A model generated the notes under the pieces. It did no database searches. It was not told where the DNA came from and saw only the letters and a program-made list of their open reading frames with translations. A stretch of DNA of 64,000 bases from Miscanthus floridulus (taxonomy: Eukaryota > Streptophyta > Magnoliopsida > Poales > Poaceae): the NCBI RefSeq assembly GCF_019320115.1, contig NC_089589.1, positions 17,733,641 to 17,797,640 of the forward strand, in the 5' to 3' direction. The position numbers and the translations under genes were made by a program. Shown in pieces: positions 45,436 to 56,579 of this stretch (position 1 is the first letter of the stretch; each line of letters begins with the position of its first letter).

Positions 45436-45907
45436 GGCACAACTGTTAGTCTTAACAATGGCAATGGTAATTAAGATGCAAATTAAAGGAGTTACTAAGA
45501 TAATATATCATAATGGTAGGTAGGTACATAATTAGTCACGATAAGGTTTTTACGCCTCATAATAAATATGTGATTTATCTTATGAAGATTTATGTGATTT
45601 ATCTTTCTTTATAGCATGTCACATGAAGACAAACATAGAGGCTCCCATGTGCACGTCTAGTTAGAATTTTTATGATTTATATTTTTTTAGCTGAAACATA
45701 TACTTAAATTATATAAGCTCTTGCTGCATCCCGTTTTTATGACATCGTGAATATATATTTTAGTTTTTTTTTTACTTTTGATCTTACTAATTGTTGCAAT
45801 TTTTATACACGTGTTAAGTTGAAAAAAATGACTATTGTGCATTTTATTCAAATTTTATTTTCTTATCTTCTTAAATTAAGGGCCCGTTTGAGAGAGCTCC
45901 TAGGGGC
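45436..45907. other. AT-rich intergenic sequence
   Basis: No gene seen. From about 45881, 'gggcccgtttg' begins what may be a MITE-like element that hosts the next insertion and ends near 46410 ('ggcctaacaagg'). Confidence 0.4.
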
Positions 45908-46250
45908 AGGGTTCAAAATTTCGGCGAAATTTCGGCCGCATTTCGCGAAATTCGGTAATTTCGGTGGTAGCCGAAAGAAAAATCCGAAATTTTGTAATGC
46001 AGTAATACATGTGCTATATAACTCTAGATTCATATTTTCTATTATTTATATTGCATATTCTTCTATTCAATAGATGTGTAGTCATAAATCATACTAATAT
46101 TTGTTTAGATCTAAACTTTTTTTTAGAAAAAAACATAATTCATATGCTAGTCTATAAACAAATTTCCTCAAAAATGTCGGCCGAATTTTACGAAATTCGA
46201 TAATTTCGGTGGTGGCCGAATTTTTTGCAAAACCGAAATAAAAAACCTTG
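45908..46250. mobile_element. Mutator-type MITE with perfect 9-bp target duplication
   Basis: CCTAGGGGC occurs at 45899-45907 and again at 46251-46259. The ends 'agggttcaaaatttcgg' and 'ccgaaataaaaaaccttg' are inverted relatives. The interior has two 'taatttcggtggtrgccgaa' segments and no coding sequence. A 9-bp duplication is characteristic of Mutator-like elements. Confidence 0.75.
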
Positions 46251-46439
46251 CCTAGGGGCTCCGGCTCCTCCACTGTTCGTTAGATTGTTTTTCTCTCTTA
46301 TCCAAAAGAACTAGGAGCCGGGAGGGAGCCACTTTCTTGGGCTCCTCCGGCTCTAGCTCCTTGACACTGTAGCATGGAGACAGAGCCCGAAGGAGCCCGG
46401 CCTAACAAGGTTCTAGGTCTTAGGCTACACTCTTAATTA

Positions 46440-47140
46440 ATACAATGATATGAAAAGTTATTTTTAGCTTGTTCTATGGTATGGTACTCAGGACGTTGAA
46501 TCTGCTATATTAAAGAATTGTATGCGTAGTAGTATTGTTTTATAAAAAACGTAGATTTCTTAAAATTAGTTAACATTATAATGTTAGTCTAAATAAATGT
46601 ATAAACTTTTTTAAAATGACGAGTTACAAATTTGTTGTCACATAGTATATTAATGTTGTTTAAAGTGAATTTGTTAGTGCCAATGATAAGTGGTTTGTCA
46701 AAGAACTTTTTTCCACATTAAATAAATTATTAAAATATTTTTTTATCCTAATGTATGCATGCTATTTGCTCTACATTATTGAAATATATAGCATACTCTA
46801 TGTTGTTGAATTAATTTTCATAATAATTTATATTACTATTTATACGTAAAATCTGGGGAACTTTAGTTTATTTTTTATAACGGGGTGAATAATTTAGGTA
46901 AATATTAAAGGTGTTACTTTATATTATGGTTCACAATGAAATATTTGGATAATTTAAATGCGAATTTAAGGGTTGCTTTGTATTAGTTTTTGTAGTGTTA
47001 AGGATGAGTAATTTGTATACAGAGTGAGGTGGTTATTTCAGGCCCAGGAAATTTTGAATTTCAAACAAGTCAGTCTCAGCCCAGCCTACCAACAGGGGCA
47101 GGCCAGAAGAAACGGCGCAAGTGTTTCAGATCTTTTAGAG
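46440..47140. other. AT-rich intergenic sequence, no gene seen
   Basis: Over 70 percent AT, with short frames only. No terminal repeats or homology to the rest of the window that I could identify. Confidence 0.45.
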
Positions 47141-47640
47141 CTATGTTGTAAGTGTTTTATATGGACGATGTTACAAAAATAGATCCAGATGTTGCCTATG
47201 TTCCAATGGCTATACACATATGTTTCACGTGGCTGATCAAAATGTTCCATCTGTTTTAGACGTATGTTGCAAGTGTTTTATGTGGATGTTATATATGTTT
47301 CACACATATATTGTAGTGGCTACTCATATGATTTAAGTGTATGTTCTAAATGTTTTAGCTATTTCAGACGTACGTTGCAGCAAGTGTTTCATGTTTTCAA
47401 GCATATATTGTTGGATGGGACGCCAGAGTCATGTGATGCGCATCCGCAGGCGGGGCGTGTGGATTCTCGTGTGCGCACAGAAACGATGCTCGGGAAATGG
47501 AGTGGGCGCAGGCGGTTCACGCGCGAAACGGAGCAGGCGCGACGGTTCCCACGTGTGTGCGTGAAACGAAGCAAGCAGGGGTATCCGGACGCGGTCGTCC
47601 GTCCAGATGTCCGGGCGCTAGCTCCACCGAAATACAATAT
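47141..47640. repeat. Dispersed grass repeat rich in 'atgttgcaagtgttt'
   Basis: Recurring 'gttgcaagtgttttat', 'tatgttccaa' and 'gttttag' phrases are followed by a GC-rich end 'gtccgtccagatgtccgggcgctagc'. A shorter relative lies at 51425-51845. It resembles a common non-autonomous DNA element of grasses. Superfamily not assigned. Confidence 0.5.
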
Positions 47641-49320
47641 TCGATGCACTCGTGATATGCACAACATCCCTGCGTGCAGCACCACTCAGGAGCAATCGAT
47701 TGATGTGTTGATGGGCTGTGCTGCGTGCCGTGAAAACACTAGGTTAGAGGATGGGCCAAGGCTTGCGTGTTGCATACAAGGATTAGGAAACATCGATGAG
47801 GATGAATCGACGGAAATGGAGCCTGGCTATGCATCACGAGTTACTAGAAATTTTTTTCCCACGTTCATAGTGGCTGCAAGAGGTGCATAACTACATGTGT
47901 CAATGCACGATTGGACCAAACTTTCGTCCACGTCTTCTTCTTCCTCTCGTTTGGGTTAAGGATTTAGGGGATCTCCATGCCAGGCCAGCGGCCTTAGAAG
48001 GGGAAGGGGCCGGGCATCGTAGTGGTGCCCGGACTGGTGGTGGAGACGGTTCAACGAGCGGTGAGAGAGGTGGCGGCAAGGGGGAGGGGGCTGACCGACC
48101 ACAATATTTTGGATGGACAGAGGTTACGCCGGCGGTAGTAGGATGTGGACGGTGAGGACATCGGCAACCTAGATGTCGGTCAAGGTGGCGACAGTAGAGC
48201 ATCATGGTGGGAAGAGACAAAAGAAGGAGCAGACGTTAGGGAAGTGCAGGCAGAGGCGGCGGTGGGAGGTGAGTGATGGGGATGTGGATGGGCCATCGTG
48301 TGACTTGGAAGAAGCTGTTTTTACCTTCAATTGTCGTCATGATCTAATCTTCCTACTCGAACTCTAACATCGAATATCTCCCCATCAACTCCAAATTGTT
48401 TAAATTTCCTCTCTACCGTTTAGATGCCATTTTAAAGGCGGTTCCATCCTTTTTAGTTACAAAATGGGTAAATACCAAATAAGGTTTTTAAATTAAAATA
48501 TATGTATATATGAGTTTCTAGAATTTTGAAAAAAAGTCTTGTAGATGTATTAGAACACGACAAACCCAAATAAAATATTTAGAGTTCATGAAAAATATCT
48601 GTACAAGCTTCCAAACATCATATTCTGCTCCAGAAAAATCTGAAAAGTTCCCAAAAATGTTCTAATCGATGTTCAAATGCATTTTGAAAACTTTCTACTA
48701 CAAAAACACGAGACCAACATGAGTGCGTTCAACATCAAATGTGTGTTGTATTCATGCCGGTTGCATCTCATATTTTTTATGGAATATTTTGAAAACACAT
48801 TAAGACATCAATTAGAATGTTCTAAGAATTTTCTAGATATTTTATCATTATTTCTAGATGTGAGTACAATTTTTTAAAGCTTCTAAAGATATTTTTGTGA
48901 GATATTTTATTTGGATTTATATATCTCTGTGATTCTTGAAATTTTTAGAAGCCTAGATACAATTTTTGTGGTTTAAAAACATACCTAGGTATTTTCTAGA
49001 TTTTTTTAAGTAAAGAAGGATGAGTTCAATACTACTTCCAAGTAAGGCATTTAGGTAATTTAACAGGTTATGAGAGTTGAGGGAGATGTCCAGTTTTAGA
49101 GTTGGTGAAGAAAATCAGACCACAGTGATAGTTCAAGAGGTAAAAGGAACTTTTTTCCTTGCGATCATTTGGTAGAAATATTTGGTCTCATTTAAAAAAA
49201 ATGGTTTTATGGGTTTACGTTTTGTACAACTTGTGAACTTGTTTATTTTTGTGTGGTGGTAGCAGCGTGCAACCTCTCCCATCGTTCGGTGGCTTTATAA
49301 GCCCAGCCCATCAGAAAGTG
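47641..49320. repeat. Diverged copy of the gene-upstream unit
   Basis: It aligns with 30450-32400 of the left arm: 'gatgtgttgatgggctgtgc', 'gtttgggttaaggatttagg', 'cattttgaaaactttctac', 'gggtttacgttttgtacaac'. It lacks both SINEs, the second 288-bp block and the helicase fragment, so it represents an older state of the unit. The gene C remnants follow immediately. Confidence 0.8.
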
Positions 49321-49705
49321 TGCTTCTTTGTGATGCTTCTATTCATTCTTCTCCACTGGCTGTACGTCAGTACTTCTGGCAATGTTCCTCTTTAAGTAGG
49401 CAAAGCGCGAGTAATTCATTTCGAACACGACACACGAGTGGAGTGCTGAAATTGAAACATAATCAATCAAGAAATTGATGATGACACTTGCAGATGGATG
49501 CATCCATTTACAGTTTTGAGCTTGAGGAAGGCACCAAATTCAGATGAAATCTAAGACCTACAAAAACACACAAAGCATTCAAATTCTAACGCCATAAGCA
49601 TCACTGGTCGCAGTAGCACCCCTACATGATCACACTTGCTTAGGTAGCTGAAGAAACCAGCGGCCTGAGTCCTGATCCGATCGATGGAGTTCGTGCAGTG
49701 CAGCG

Positions 49706-50246
49706 CTATGCATCCGGAACCAAGAACGATGCCGGCATGGGAAGCATGCTGGGTTCCGGCGCGGCGCTGACGAATCCCGGTCCAGCGTACATGGCCCGCG
49801 GCTTCCATAGTATCTCCTCCTCCGTGTCGTCGATGTCGTTGCTGCCAGTACTGCTGCTCTCGCCATCGTTGAGCGTCTCGGCCTGCGGCGGCCGACGCTT
49901 CTTGTGCATGTCCCAGCGCTCGGCGGACGACGCGCTGCTTACGAAGGAAGACGTGCTGCCTGACGACGTCGATGACGAAGCTGGGATCGCCGCCTTCTTA
50001 TGCGCGTCCCATCGCTCAACGGAGCCGGCCCGGCCGGTCTTGGCCGGCAGAGACGTCGCGCTCTTGCGCGAGGATCCGCGTCCGGGGCAGCTCCTGATGC
50101 TGTCGGCGGAAGTGGAACGAGGGCTTGATAAGGCTGAGGATTCTCTGCTGGCTGACTTGGCCTTGTGCGCGTCCTACTTCTCGTCGGAGTCGGCGCGGCA
50201 GGCGTCGGGAGCTGCCGCTTGGGCGGGGTCGGGAGCAGCGCCGGGA
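49706..50246 (-). pseudogene. Decapping-motif family pseudogene C1
   Basis: The C-terminal half is well kept: 'VERWDAHKKA', 'AERWDMHKKRR', the acidic 'SSSTGSNDID', YAGPGF and LPMP, ending at 49706. Towards the N-terminus a deletion after 'LPTPPKRQLPTP' removes the segment ending in the first repeat's lead-in and shifts the frame. The Trp of the first repeat (near 50178) is a TAG. The start codon and promoter are missing, and upstream sequence resembling 44460-44540 is joined directly. It cannot make the full protein. Confidence 0.75.
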
Positions 50247-50352
50247 GAGCCGCGTCTCGGTGCTCGATCTGACTCTGTGCACAACTGCCAGGAGATGGCG
50301 GCGCTGACTGCGCCGTGTGGTTGCTCCAGGGCACGCCCGCCGCTCTCACCAC

Positions 50353-50950
50353 TCACGAAGTGTTCGACGCCGCGGCTCCATCCACGAAGTGACTGCGCTG
50401 ACGGAGACGCCTTTTGTGGGCGTCCCAGTGCTCGGCAGAAGAGGAGGACACGCGCCTGTTGGTGTTGGGAGGCCTGCTGCTGTCGCACCTCCTCTTGACG
50501 TTGCTGTTTGCCGCCGTGGACGACGAACGGGCTAGGCTCATCGGTTTCTTGAGCGCGTCCCACCTCTCGTCGGAGTCGCCGCGCCTGCTGGTTCTGCTCG
50601 CCGAGGAGGACGTCAAGCTCTTCATGTTGCTGTCCCGCTCCCACCTCGCGCACGACGACGTGAGCCCGGGGCTGCCGCTCTCGCCGTCCATGGGCAGACT
50701 CTGGACGCCTGACGCCGACGCTGGCCTGTCGCTGCCGCCTGGTTTGATCTTGCGTGCGTCCCACTATCTCTCGACAGCGTCAGCGCGGCCGGGCTTGGGA
50801 GGCGAACTGGGAAGGATGACGGGCGCACGGCGCCGCTGGGAGCAGCGACCGGATCATCGTACACTGTGGGGGTGGGTACTGGGGAGCAGCCCGGGGAGAG
50901 CTGCGTGCGCCATGGCAGGTGCACGCGCGCAAGAGGTAGTATATAGCCAT
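50353..50950 (-). pseudogene. Decapping-motif family pseudogene C2, lacking the YAG module
   Basis: A second, more diverged family member lies head-to-tail with C1. The family start is at 50950 ('atggctatatac'). The N-terminal frame is broken by small indels and a TGA (about 50864). The Trp of one repeat is preceded by TAG ('VER*WDARK'). A well-kept block, 50353-50691, has 'DSDERWDALKKP' and 'SSSAEHWDAHKRR' but stops before any YAGxxF/LPxP segment, where it joins the truncated upstream of C1. Ser-rich spacers differ from those of copies A, B and E. Confidence 0.65.
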
Positions 50951-51189
50951 GGACCGTCGAACGAAGGAGACACAAGTTCTTTCCAAAAAAAAAAAACGAA
51001 GGAGACACACACCATACCAGAGGAGACGAATGAAGAAGCGGTGCGATGAGGAGATTATGAGAAAGTTTCTGGCGCGGCGCGGCAGGCCACTCGTCGTCCG
51101 CAGTCCGATCGTCGATGAACATCGAACACGCCATGGCAACGAAGCTCCGAGCCTCCAAGAGTCCGACTGTAGTGAATGACTAGTTCGTC

Positions 51190-51422
51190 GGACGTGCCTT
51201 CATTCTGAATCTTGCTGTTTCCTCAAATCTGTTGGAAAAAGTTCCCTTTGCCGAATCTGATATACTATTAGGAAACTGAATGTCCTCATCGACGGAGAAA
51301 GCCCTGAATCCGACTAGGAGAGAAATGGCATGGCGCCCACGCGTCTCGTCGCTGAATGAATTCGGACACACCGACCCCGATTCAACCTGACGAGCAATTC
51401 GACCGAATTGCCAGGCCTCCTA
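51190..51422 (+). repeat. Promoter-region duplicate without a gene
   Basis: It matches 55100-55372 in the same orientation: 'tttgccgaatctgatat', 'aaagccctgaatccgactag', 'gattcaacctgacga', 'cgaattgccaggc'. At 55372 the block leads into the promoter and coding region of copy D. Here it is cut off at about 51422 by the repeat 51425-51845, so a gene start may have been lost. Confidence 0.75.
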
Positions 51423-51424
51423 GC

Positions 51425-51845
51425 CATATATGTTGCAAATATATATTTCAAGTATTTCAGGAATATGTTTTCAACCGTTTTATCTGAACGTTGCAAAAGT
51501 TTATCTGAATGTTGTATATGTTGCAATAGCTATATAAATATGTTTCATATTTGTGTTCTTTATGTTGGATACGGGCAAGGGGCGTGGTGGAGACCGAGCG
51601 CAGTGGAGGATGGCGGCGCGACGCGGGAAGGGGCGTGGCGGAGATAGGGCGCCGTGGGGTGACATGGGCGTGGGCACAGCCGAGACGGGATGCCGCAGAC
51701 GCGGGCACAGCAGGGACAGGACCCGCGGGGTGAAGTAGGCGCAACATGAGGACAGGATGGCCGTGGTGGGTTCGCTCGAACGGGTGCTGCATCTGGACAC
51801 GGGCATATGTCCGGGTGTTCGAACGCTAGCTGCGCCGATAGACAG
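51425..51845. repeat. Dispersed repeat related to 47141-47640
   Basis: 'tatctgaacgttgcaaaag', 'atatgttgcaatagctatat' and a GC-rich tail ending 'cgaacgctagc' show the same family as 47141-47640. The GC-rich open frames inside it are composition artefacts. Confidence 0.45.
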
Positions 51846-52371
51846 GATTAAAGAAATAACACCTTGATAAAAAAAATTGATGTTTTTAGTGTGATCTTCG
51901 AAATGTTCAACTAAAATAATTTATCATGCTCCAAAATGTTCGTGACAGCATTCTAGATCATATAAAGCTTGTTCTAATAAAGGTATAATCACAACTGGTT
52001 TATGAATTCAGTCGTCATATACTCATATTACGTCAATGTGGTGGCTGGCACTATCCCTTCTTGGAGGGATGACATTCCACTCGGCTCTGGCAGCAATGCC
52101 AGCTGCTTCACTCCGGCTCCACATCTATTTCCTTGAACCGATGATTAGGGACGGTTTGGCAGCAATTCACCGCGTGAATCTGGATTTGGAATTCACCGTT
52201 GAATCATCTCCACCGTGGCCCTTAGAGTGAGGTTGAGCGACGACGATTCGAAAACGGCATGTAGGGTCGGCATGCGGGGCTCAACCAGGCGAGGTTCACG
52301 CTGTGGTGATTTAGAGATTTGGCAAAACGTGGCAACATCTCGTTGGGCTCGACGGTGACCAGAGAGAATTC
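51846..52371. other. Intergenic sequence, no gene seen
   Basis: Contains short GC-rich phrases ('ggctctggcagcaatgccagct', a local palindrome) but no supported gene. Confidence 0.4.
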
Positions 52372-52374
52372 ATA

Positions 52375-52614
52375 GGCTGTGTTTAGTTGGGTGAAATTTG
52401 GGAATTTGGCTACGGTAGCACTTTCGTTTTTATTTGGCAATTAGTATTCAATCATGGACTAATTAGGCTCAAAATATTCGTCTCGCGATTTCCAACCAAA
52501 CTGTGCAATTAGTTTTTTTTCATATATATTTAATGCTCTATGCACGTATCGCAAGATTCAATATGACGGCTACTATAGCACTTTTTGAGAAAAGTTTTTG
52601 AACTAAATAAGGCC
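52375..52614. mobile_element. Tourist/Harbinger-like MITE
   Basis: The ends 'ggctgtgtttagttgg' and 'aactaaataaggcc' are inverted relatives. ATA flanks both sides (52372-52374 and 52615-52617), as expected for a 3-bp target duplication. The internal phrases 'tggactaattaggctc' and 'ctactatagcac' are familiar from grass MITEs. Non-coding. Confidence 0.65.
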
Positions 52615-52617
52615 ATA

Positions 52618-53215
52618 GAATCATTGCTGTCAACTCACATGGCACTAGCCCTCCACTGCTGGTGACCTTTTTTTTTTTTGAGCGAAATTGGGCAGTCGTT
52701 CTGCCATTTCATTCAGCATGTGGGTAGCAAGATATTTACGGGTTACATCATTAACTCAAACACGTTCGCTGAAAAATAGTGAGCAGAAAAAAGAGAAGAA
52801 GAAAAGATAAATTAAAACTGACAGAATAACGAGCATCCCGCTGGCATTCACATGACACTCCGGTTTAAAACAATGGATTAATTTTTTTAGAAGCATTTGC
52901 TTAAAAAGCAAACGTTTTTGAAAATATGTTTCTTAAAAATGAATTTATTAATACCTTTTGCCAGAGTTTTTTTGTTTGTTGCAGCTTCTCACTAAACTCA
53001 AACAAACACGGCCAATATGAAGAAATGCTATTTATTTGGTTTTGCTTGATGATCATGGTGCATCCTAGCTGCCTCGTATTTCTTTAGTTTATTTATATAT
53101 AATAAATAAAAATAAGCACACCCCACACGCTAGTTATTTACTAATATAATAATAAAATAATAATAATAAGAGCATGGGCATGCTAGCTGCCGGCTGCCTC
53201 CTCCTCCTTGCTCAG
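52618..53215. other. Intergenic; 3' flank of metacaspase with (taa)n run
   Basis: AT-rich, with a short A/T trinucleotide microsatellite at about 53138-53170 ('aataataataataag'). It presumably contains the metacaspase 3' untranslated region and polyadenylation signals. No other gene. Confidence 0.5.
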
Positions 53216-54326
53216 TTAGTTGCTCTTGGTCTCCTGCTGCCCGTGCCCGAGGAACGGCGCGTCGGCGTTGGCGTCGCTGCAGTAGAGGCAGGGGTGCTGC
53301 GGGAACTCCTGCTTGCGGAGCACATCCCTGGCGCCGCACACCACCTCCCAGTTGCTCATCAGCGTCGGGTGTGCCGCCAGCATGGCCTGCAGCGCCCCGC
53401 TGAACGCCCCGTACGCCGCTCTGCCGCCATCCGCAGACACCTCCAGCGAAAGCTCGTCCGTCTGGCACCCGCTCAGCAGGATCCCAGCGTTGGCGTCGTC
53501 GGTGCACGCGGCGCCGCTGCGGCTGCCGCCGTTGTGGTCGCGCCGGTACTTAGCGCTGGCGTCGGCGCCGAAGAGCGCGAGCAGGTGGTCGGCGACGTGG
53601 TGGGACGCGTCCACGCCCGACGTGGCGGACAGGTGGGCGAGCACCGCGGCATACGGGAGGAACCGGCCGGCGTGGACGGCGTGGGCGTGGAGGTCGGGGT
53701 CAGCGGGGACGTCGGGGCCGATCTGCTCCTTCTCCTGGTCGATGAGGCCGCCGCTGTGGCACGAGTCGGACACCATGGTGAAGGTGGCGCCCCGCGGCAG
53801 GAGGTCCACCAGCTCCCGGAAGTCCACGTCTGCCGTGCGGGACCACCGCGACGTCGCGCGTGCATATGCAAAGCAAGCATGTCAGTCAGATGTCAGAAAC
53901 GACGTGCGTGCATGGGACTATATATGGTGGGAGTGCTTGGACGTGCGCGCGCAGACGACACAGACCATAGATGAGGTTGTGGTCGCAGGGCACGATGGCC
54001 TCGTCGTCGCGGCCGCCATGGCCGCTGACGGGCGGGGTGAGCGTGCCGTGGCCGCTGAAGAAGAAGAAGAGCACGTCCCCGGGCGCCGCGCGAGCCACCA
54101 TTTCGGCCAGCGTGCGCTTGACGGTGGCGCCGGTCGGGAGCACGAAGGCGCCGCTCTCGTGGTCGTCGGTGAGCACGGTGACGTCGCCCGGCGCGAAGCC
54201 GAAGCGGTCGAGGAGGACGCCGCGCATGGCGTGGGCGTCGTTGATGCAGCCATGTAGCTCGGACGGCGTCCCGGCGTAGTTGCAGCCCACCAGCGTGGCC
54301 AGCATCTTCTTCTTCCCCGCCTCCAT
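53216..54326 (-). CDS. Type II metacaspase (AtMC9-like size)
   Basis: Two exons: 54326-53966 and 53829-53216, with a 136-bp GT-AG intron of phase 1, giving 324 residues, the usual length of the short type II (MC9-like) metacaspases. It starts 'MEAGKKKMLATLVGCNY'; no N-terminal prodomain, as expected for type II. Catalytic His93 lies in 'FFFFSGHGT' and catalytic Cys144 in 'SDSCHSGG'. The linker after the p20-like part is short, and the p10-like end has 'GILLSGCQTDELS' and 'AYGAFSGALQAML'. These enzymes cleave after Arg/Lys and act in cell death, wounding and peptide maturation. The ATG is the first after the TATA box about 95 bp upstream. Reading frames on the opposite strand are shadows. It looks intact. 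Confidence 0.93.
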
Positions 54327-54420
54327 TGCTGTGCTGTCTTCTTCTAGCTCTAGCTCTGGTAGTCTGGTGCTTCTTCAGTGAGATGAGATGAGATATCGAT
54401 CTCTGCCTCTGACTGCCTCC

Positions 54421-54432
54421 GATATAAATAGG
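54421..54432 (-). promoter_or_regulatory. TATA box of the metacaspase gene
   Basis: The minus strand reads 'ctatttatatcg' about 95 bp upstream of the ATG at 54326, followed by a purine-rich leader. Good core-promoter candidate. Confidence 0.55.
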
Positions 54433-54444
54433 CTTCGTGATCAC

Positions 54445-55099
54445 CTGTGTTCATTGAATACGCGCGTCGTAGTCATCGTTCATTTGTTGCTTGCCTAGCT
54501 TGTGGATGCAAGCTAAGGACACATTTGCCTTTTGGCTTGGACTTTGCTGCTCGGCTTGCATGTATTTGCAGTCAGATCAGATGGATGAACCACCACGCAC
54601 AAATTCATCCCAACCAGACAAAGACGTACGTAGCTAGCTAGGTGTATATTGCATGAAAAGTTTAAGCAAGCAAGAATTCATGGTTAGGCGGAGAAAGATC
54701 GATTTCATAAAGACGACAGCTCGTCGTACCGAGAATGTCTGTACAATGCAACCTAGATCGTCCATTCGTCCTAGCTGAGACGTCAGCAATGCATTTAGGT
54801 CGTCTAGGTCGTCAACGACAACAATCCTTTGAAACTGGGAGCTTGCGTGCAAGAAATGAATGTGTAAAGCTGCTGCAGCTATTTTTTTTTACAAAATGCA
54901 CATTGCCACATTGGACGTATTTCATTAAGAGGATAGCAAGTTTCACACCGTGTGACCAAAGGCGAGCGAGATGCCCACACTTGGGCACCCCCACACAGAG
55001 AGAGATTACACAGGTTGTTAGTATTTTGTTGTGGACTACAACTACATCTTATCGAATTGGCGACTAGAGAGCTCGCGAAAGCTGCTTACGGCACTGCGC
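54445..55099. other. Intergenic, possible metacaspase promoter; no gene
   Basis: Contains 'tagctagctagg', several 'cgtac' phrases and a T run near 54881. The segment at 54895-54985 resembles a small dispersed repeat ('gtatttcattaagaggat'), also seen near the arms at 30285 and 62285. Confidence 0.4.
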
Positions 55100-55372
55100 C
55101 CGGACGTGCCTCATTCTGAAATCTGAATCTTGCGGTTTCTTTAAATTTGATGGAAATCATTTCCTTTGCCGAATCTGATATGCTACTCGGAAACTGAATA
55201 TCCTCGATAGCCAGACGTACACTAGGAACCGAAGGACAGAGCACCGACAGAGAAAGCCCTGAATCCGACTAGGAAAGAAATTAATGGCGTGGCGTCCACG
55301 CCTGTCGTCGCTGATGAAACAATTCGGACACCGACTCCGATTCAACCTGACGACCGAATTGCCAGGCGTCTC
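55100..55372 (+). repeat. Upstream block of copy D, duplicated at 51190-51422
   Basis: See 51190-51422 for landmarks. Here the block leads into 'ggggcctatatctttc' (TATA-like, 55384) and the copy D coding region. Confidence 0.75.
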
Positions 55373-55513
55373 TCCCTGGGGCCTATATCTTTCTGCTGCG
55401 CGCTGCTACCGGAAATCATCTCACCGATCGCCGCCTCCGGCCTCCCTGTTTCATCTCCACGGCTCACTTGGCGGCGCTTTGCCTTCTGGTGTGCGCGTTT
55501 CCATCTTCGATCC

Positions 55514-56147
55514 ATGGCAATCCCGGTCGTCCGCGTGCACCTCGCCATGGCACACGCGGCTCTCCCGGCGCTGCTCCCGAGTCCCGACCCCGCCCAAGTG
55601 GAAGATGCTCCCGCTGCTCCCGACGCCACCACCGTGCCTCGCCGCCATCCTCCCAAATCACCTGGCCACGCCCAGCCGCGCCGACTCCGACGAGAGGTGG
55701 GACGCACGCAAGACCAAGCCGGCCTGCACAGAACCCTCAGCCTCGGCCTCGTCAAGCTCTCGTTCCGCCGACAGCGTCACGAGCAGCGCCCAAGAACTCG
55801 ACGTCGCCGCCCAAGCCCGGCCGGGCGGACTCCGTGGAGAGGTCGGACGCGCACAAGAAGGCAGCGAGCCCGGCTTCGTCGTTGTCGTGTTCAGCCACGT
55901 CTTCCCTCGTAAGCAGAAGCAAGTCTGCAAGTGGCCGATCAGCCGCGCGACATCCGCTGAGCGCTGGGACTTGCACAAGAAGCGCTGCCAGCCGCAGGCC
56001 GAGCTGCTCGACGACGGCGAGAGCAGCAGTACTGGCAGCAACGACATCGACACGGAGGAGGAGTACGCAGGACCGGGCTTCGCTGCCGCAGCGCCGGAAC
56101 CCACCATGCTTCCCATGCCGACATCGTTCTTGGTTCCCGTTGCGTAG
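55514..56147 (+). pseudogene. Decapping-motif family pseudogene D
   Basis: The family start 'MAIPVVRVHLAMAHAALPAL' is at 55514, but a 7-bp insertion near 55580 shifts the frame. The family sequence then continues in the next frame ('PPKWKMLPLLPTPPP', 'DSDERWDARKTK'), shifts again near 55800 (second repeat reads 'ERSDAHKK', Trp lost), and returns for 'SAERWDLHKKR', the acidic region and 'YAGPGF...LPMP' to a stop at 56145-56147. A 27-bp deletion removes the 'EILWKPRAM' segment that precedes YAGPGF in copies A, B, C1 and E. Its 3' end and downstream 370 bp are almost identical to copy E, while the 5' part is not. Confidence 0.75.
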
Positions 56148-56514
56148 CGCTGCGCTGCACGAACTCCATCGATCGGATCAGGACTCAGGCCGCTGGTTTC
56201 TTCAGCTACGTACCGAAGCAAGTGTGATCATGCGACTTATGATGCTGTTTTAGATAATGGAGAAGTACTTACACAGCTAGCTTATGGTGCTAGAATCTGA
56301 ATGTTTTCTATGTTTTCGTAGGTCTAGCTAGACTATTACATCATCTGAATTTGGTGCCTTTCGCAAGCCCAAACTGTAATGGATGCATCCATCTGCGAGT
56401 ATCGTACGTCTTGATTTGATTATGTTTCAATTTCAACAATCCAACTCGTATTCAAAATGAATTACTCGCGTGTTGGTTGCCTATTGAAAGAATGAGGACA
56501 CTGCCACAATAGAT
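56148..56514 (+). repeat. 3' flank of copy D, near-identical to flanks of A and E
   Basis: It matches 63420-63785, and the reverse complement of 28925-29260, with only a few differences ('ggttgcctattgaaagaatg', 'gatggatgcatccatctgcg'). Homology ends abruptly at the T-run at about 56514. Confidence 0.85.
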
Positions 56515-56579
56515 TTTTTTTTAATTTTAACCCTTTTTTTTAATATAATTTTAAATCTAACACTGTCGATTTTTTTTTA

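Noticed and set aside
53313..54257. 314-codon open frame on the plus strand
   Set aside because: Antisense of the metacaspase and runs across its intron. The minus strand shows the catalytic motifs and splice sites.
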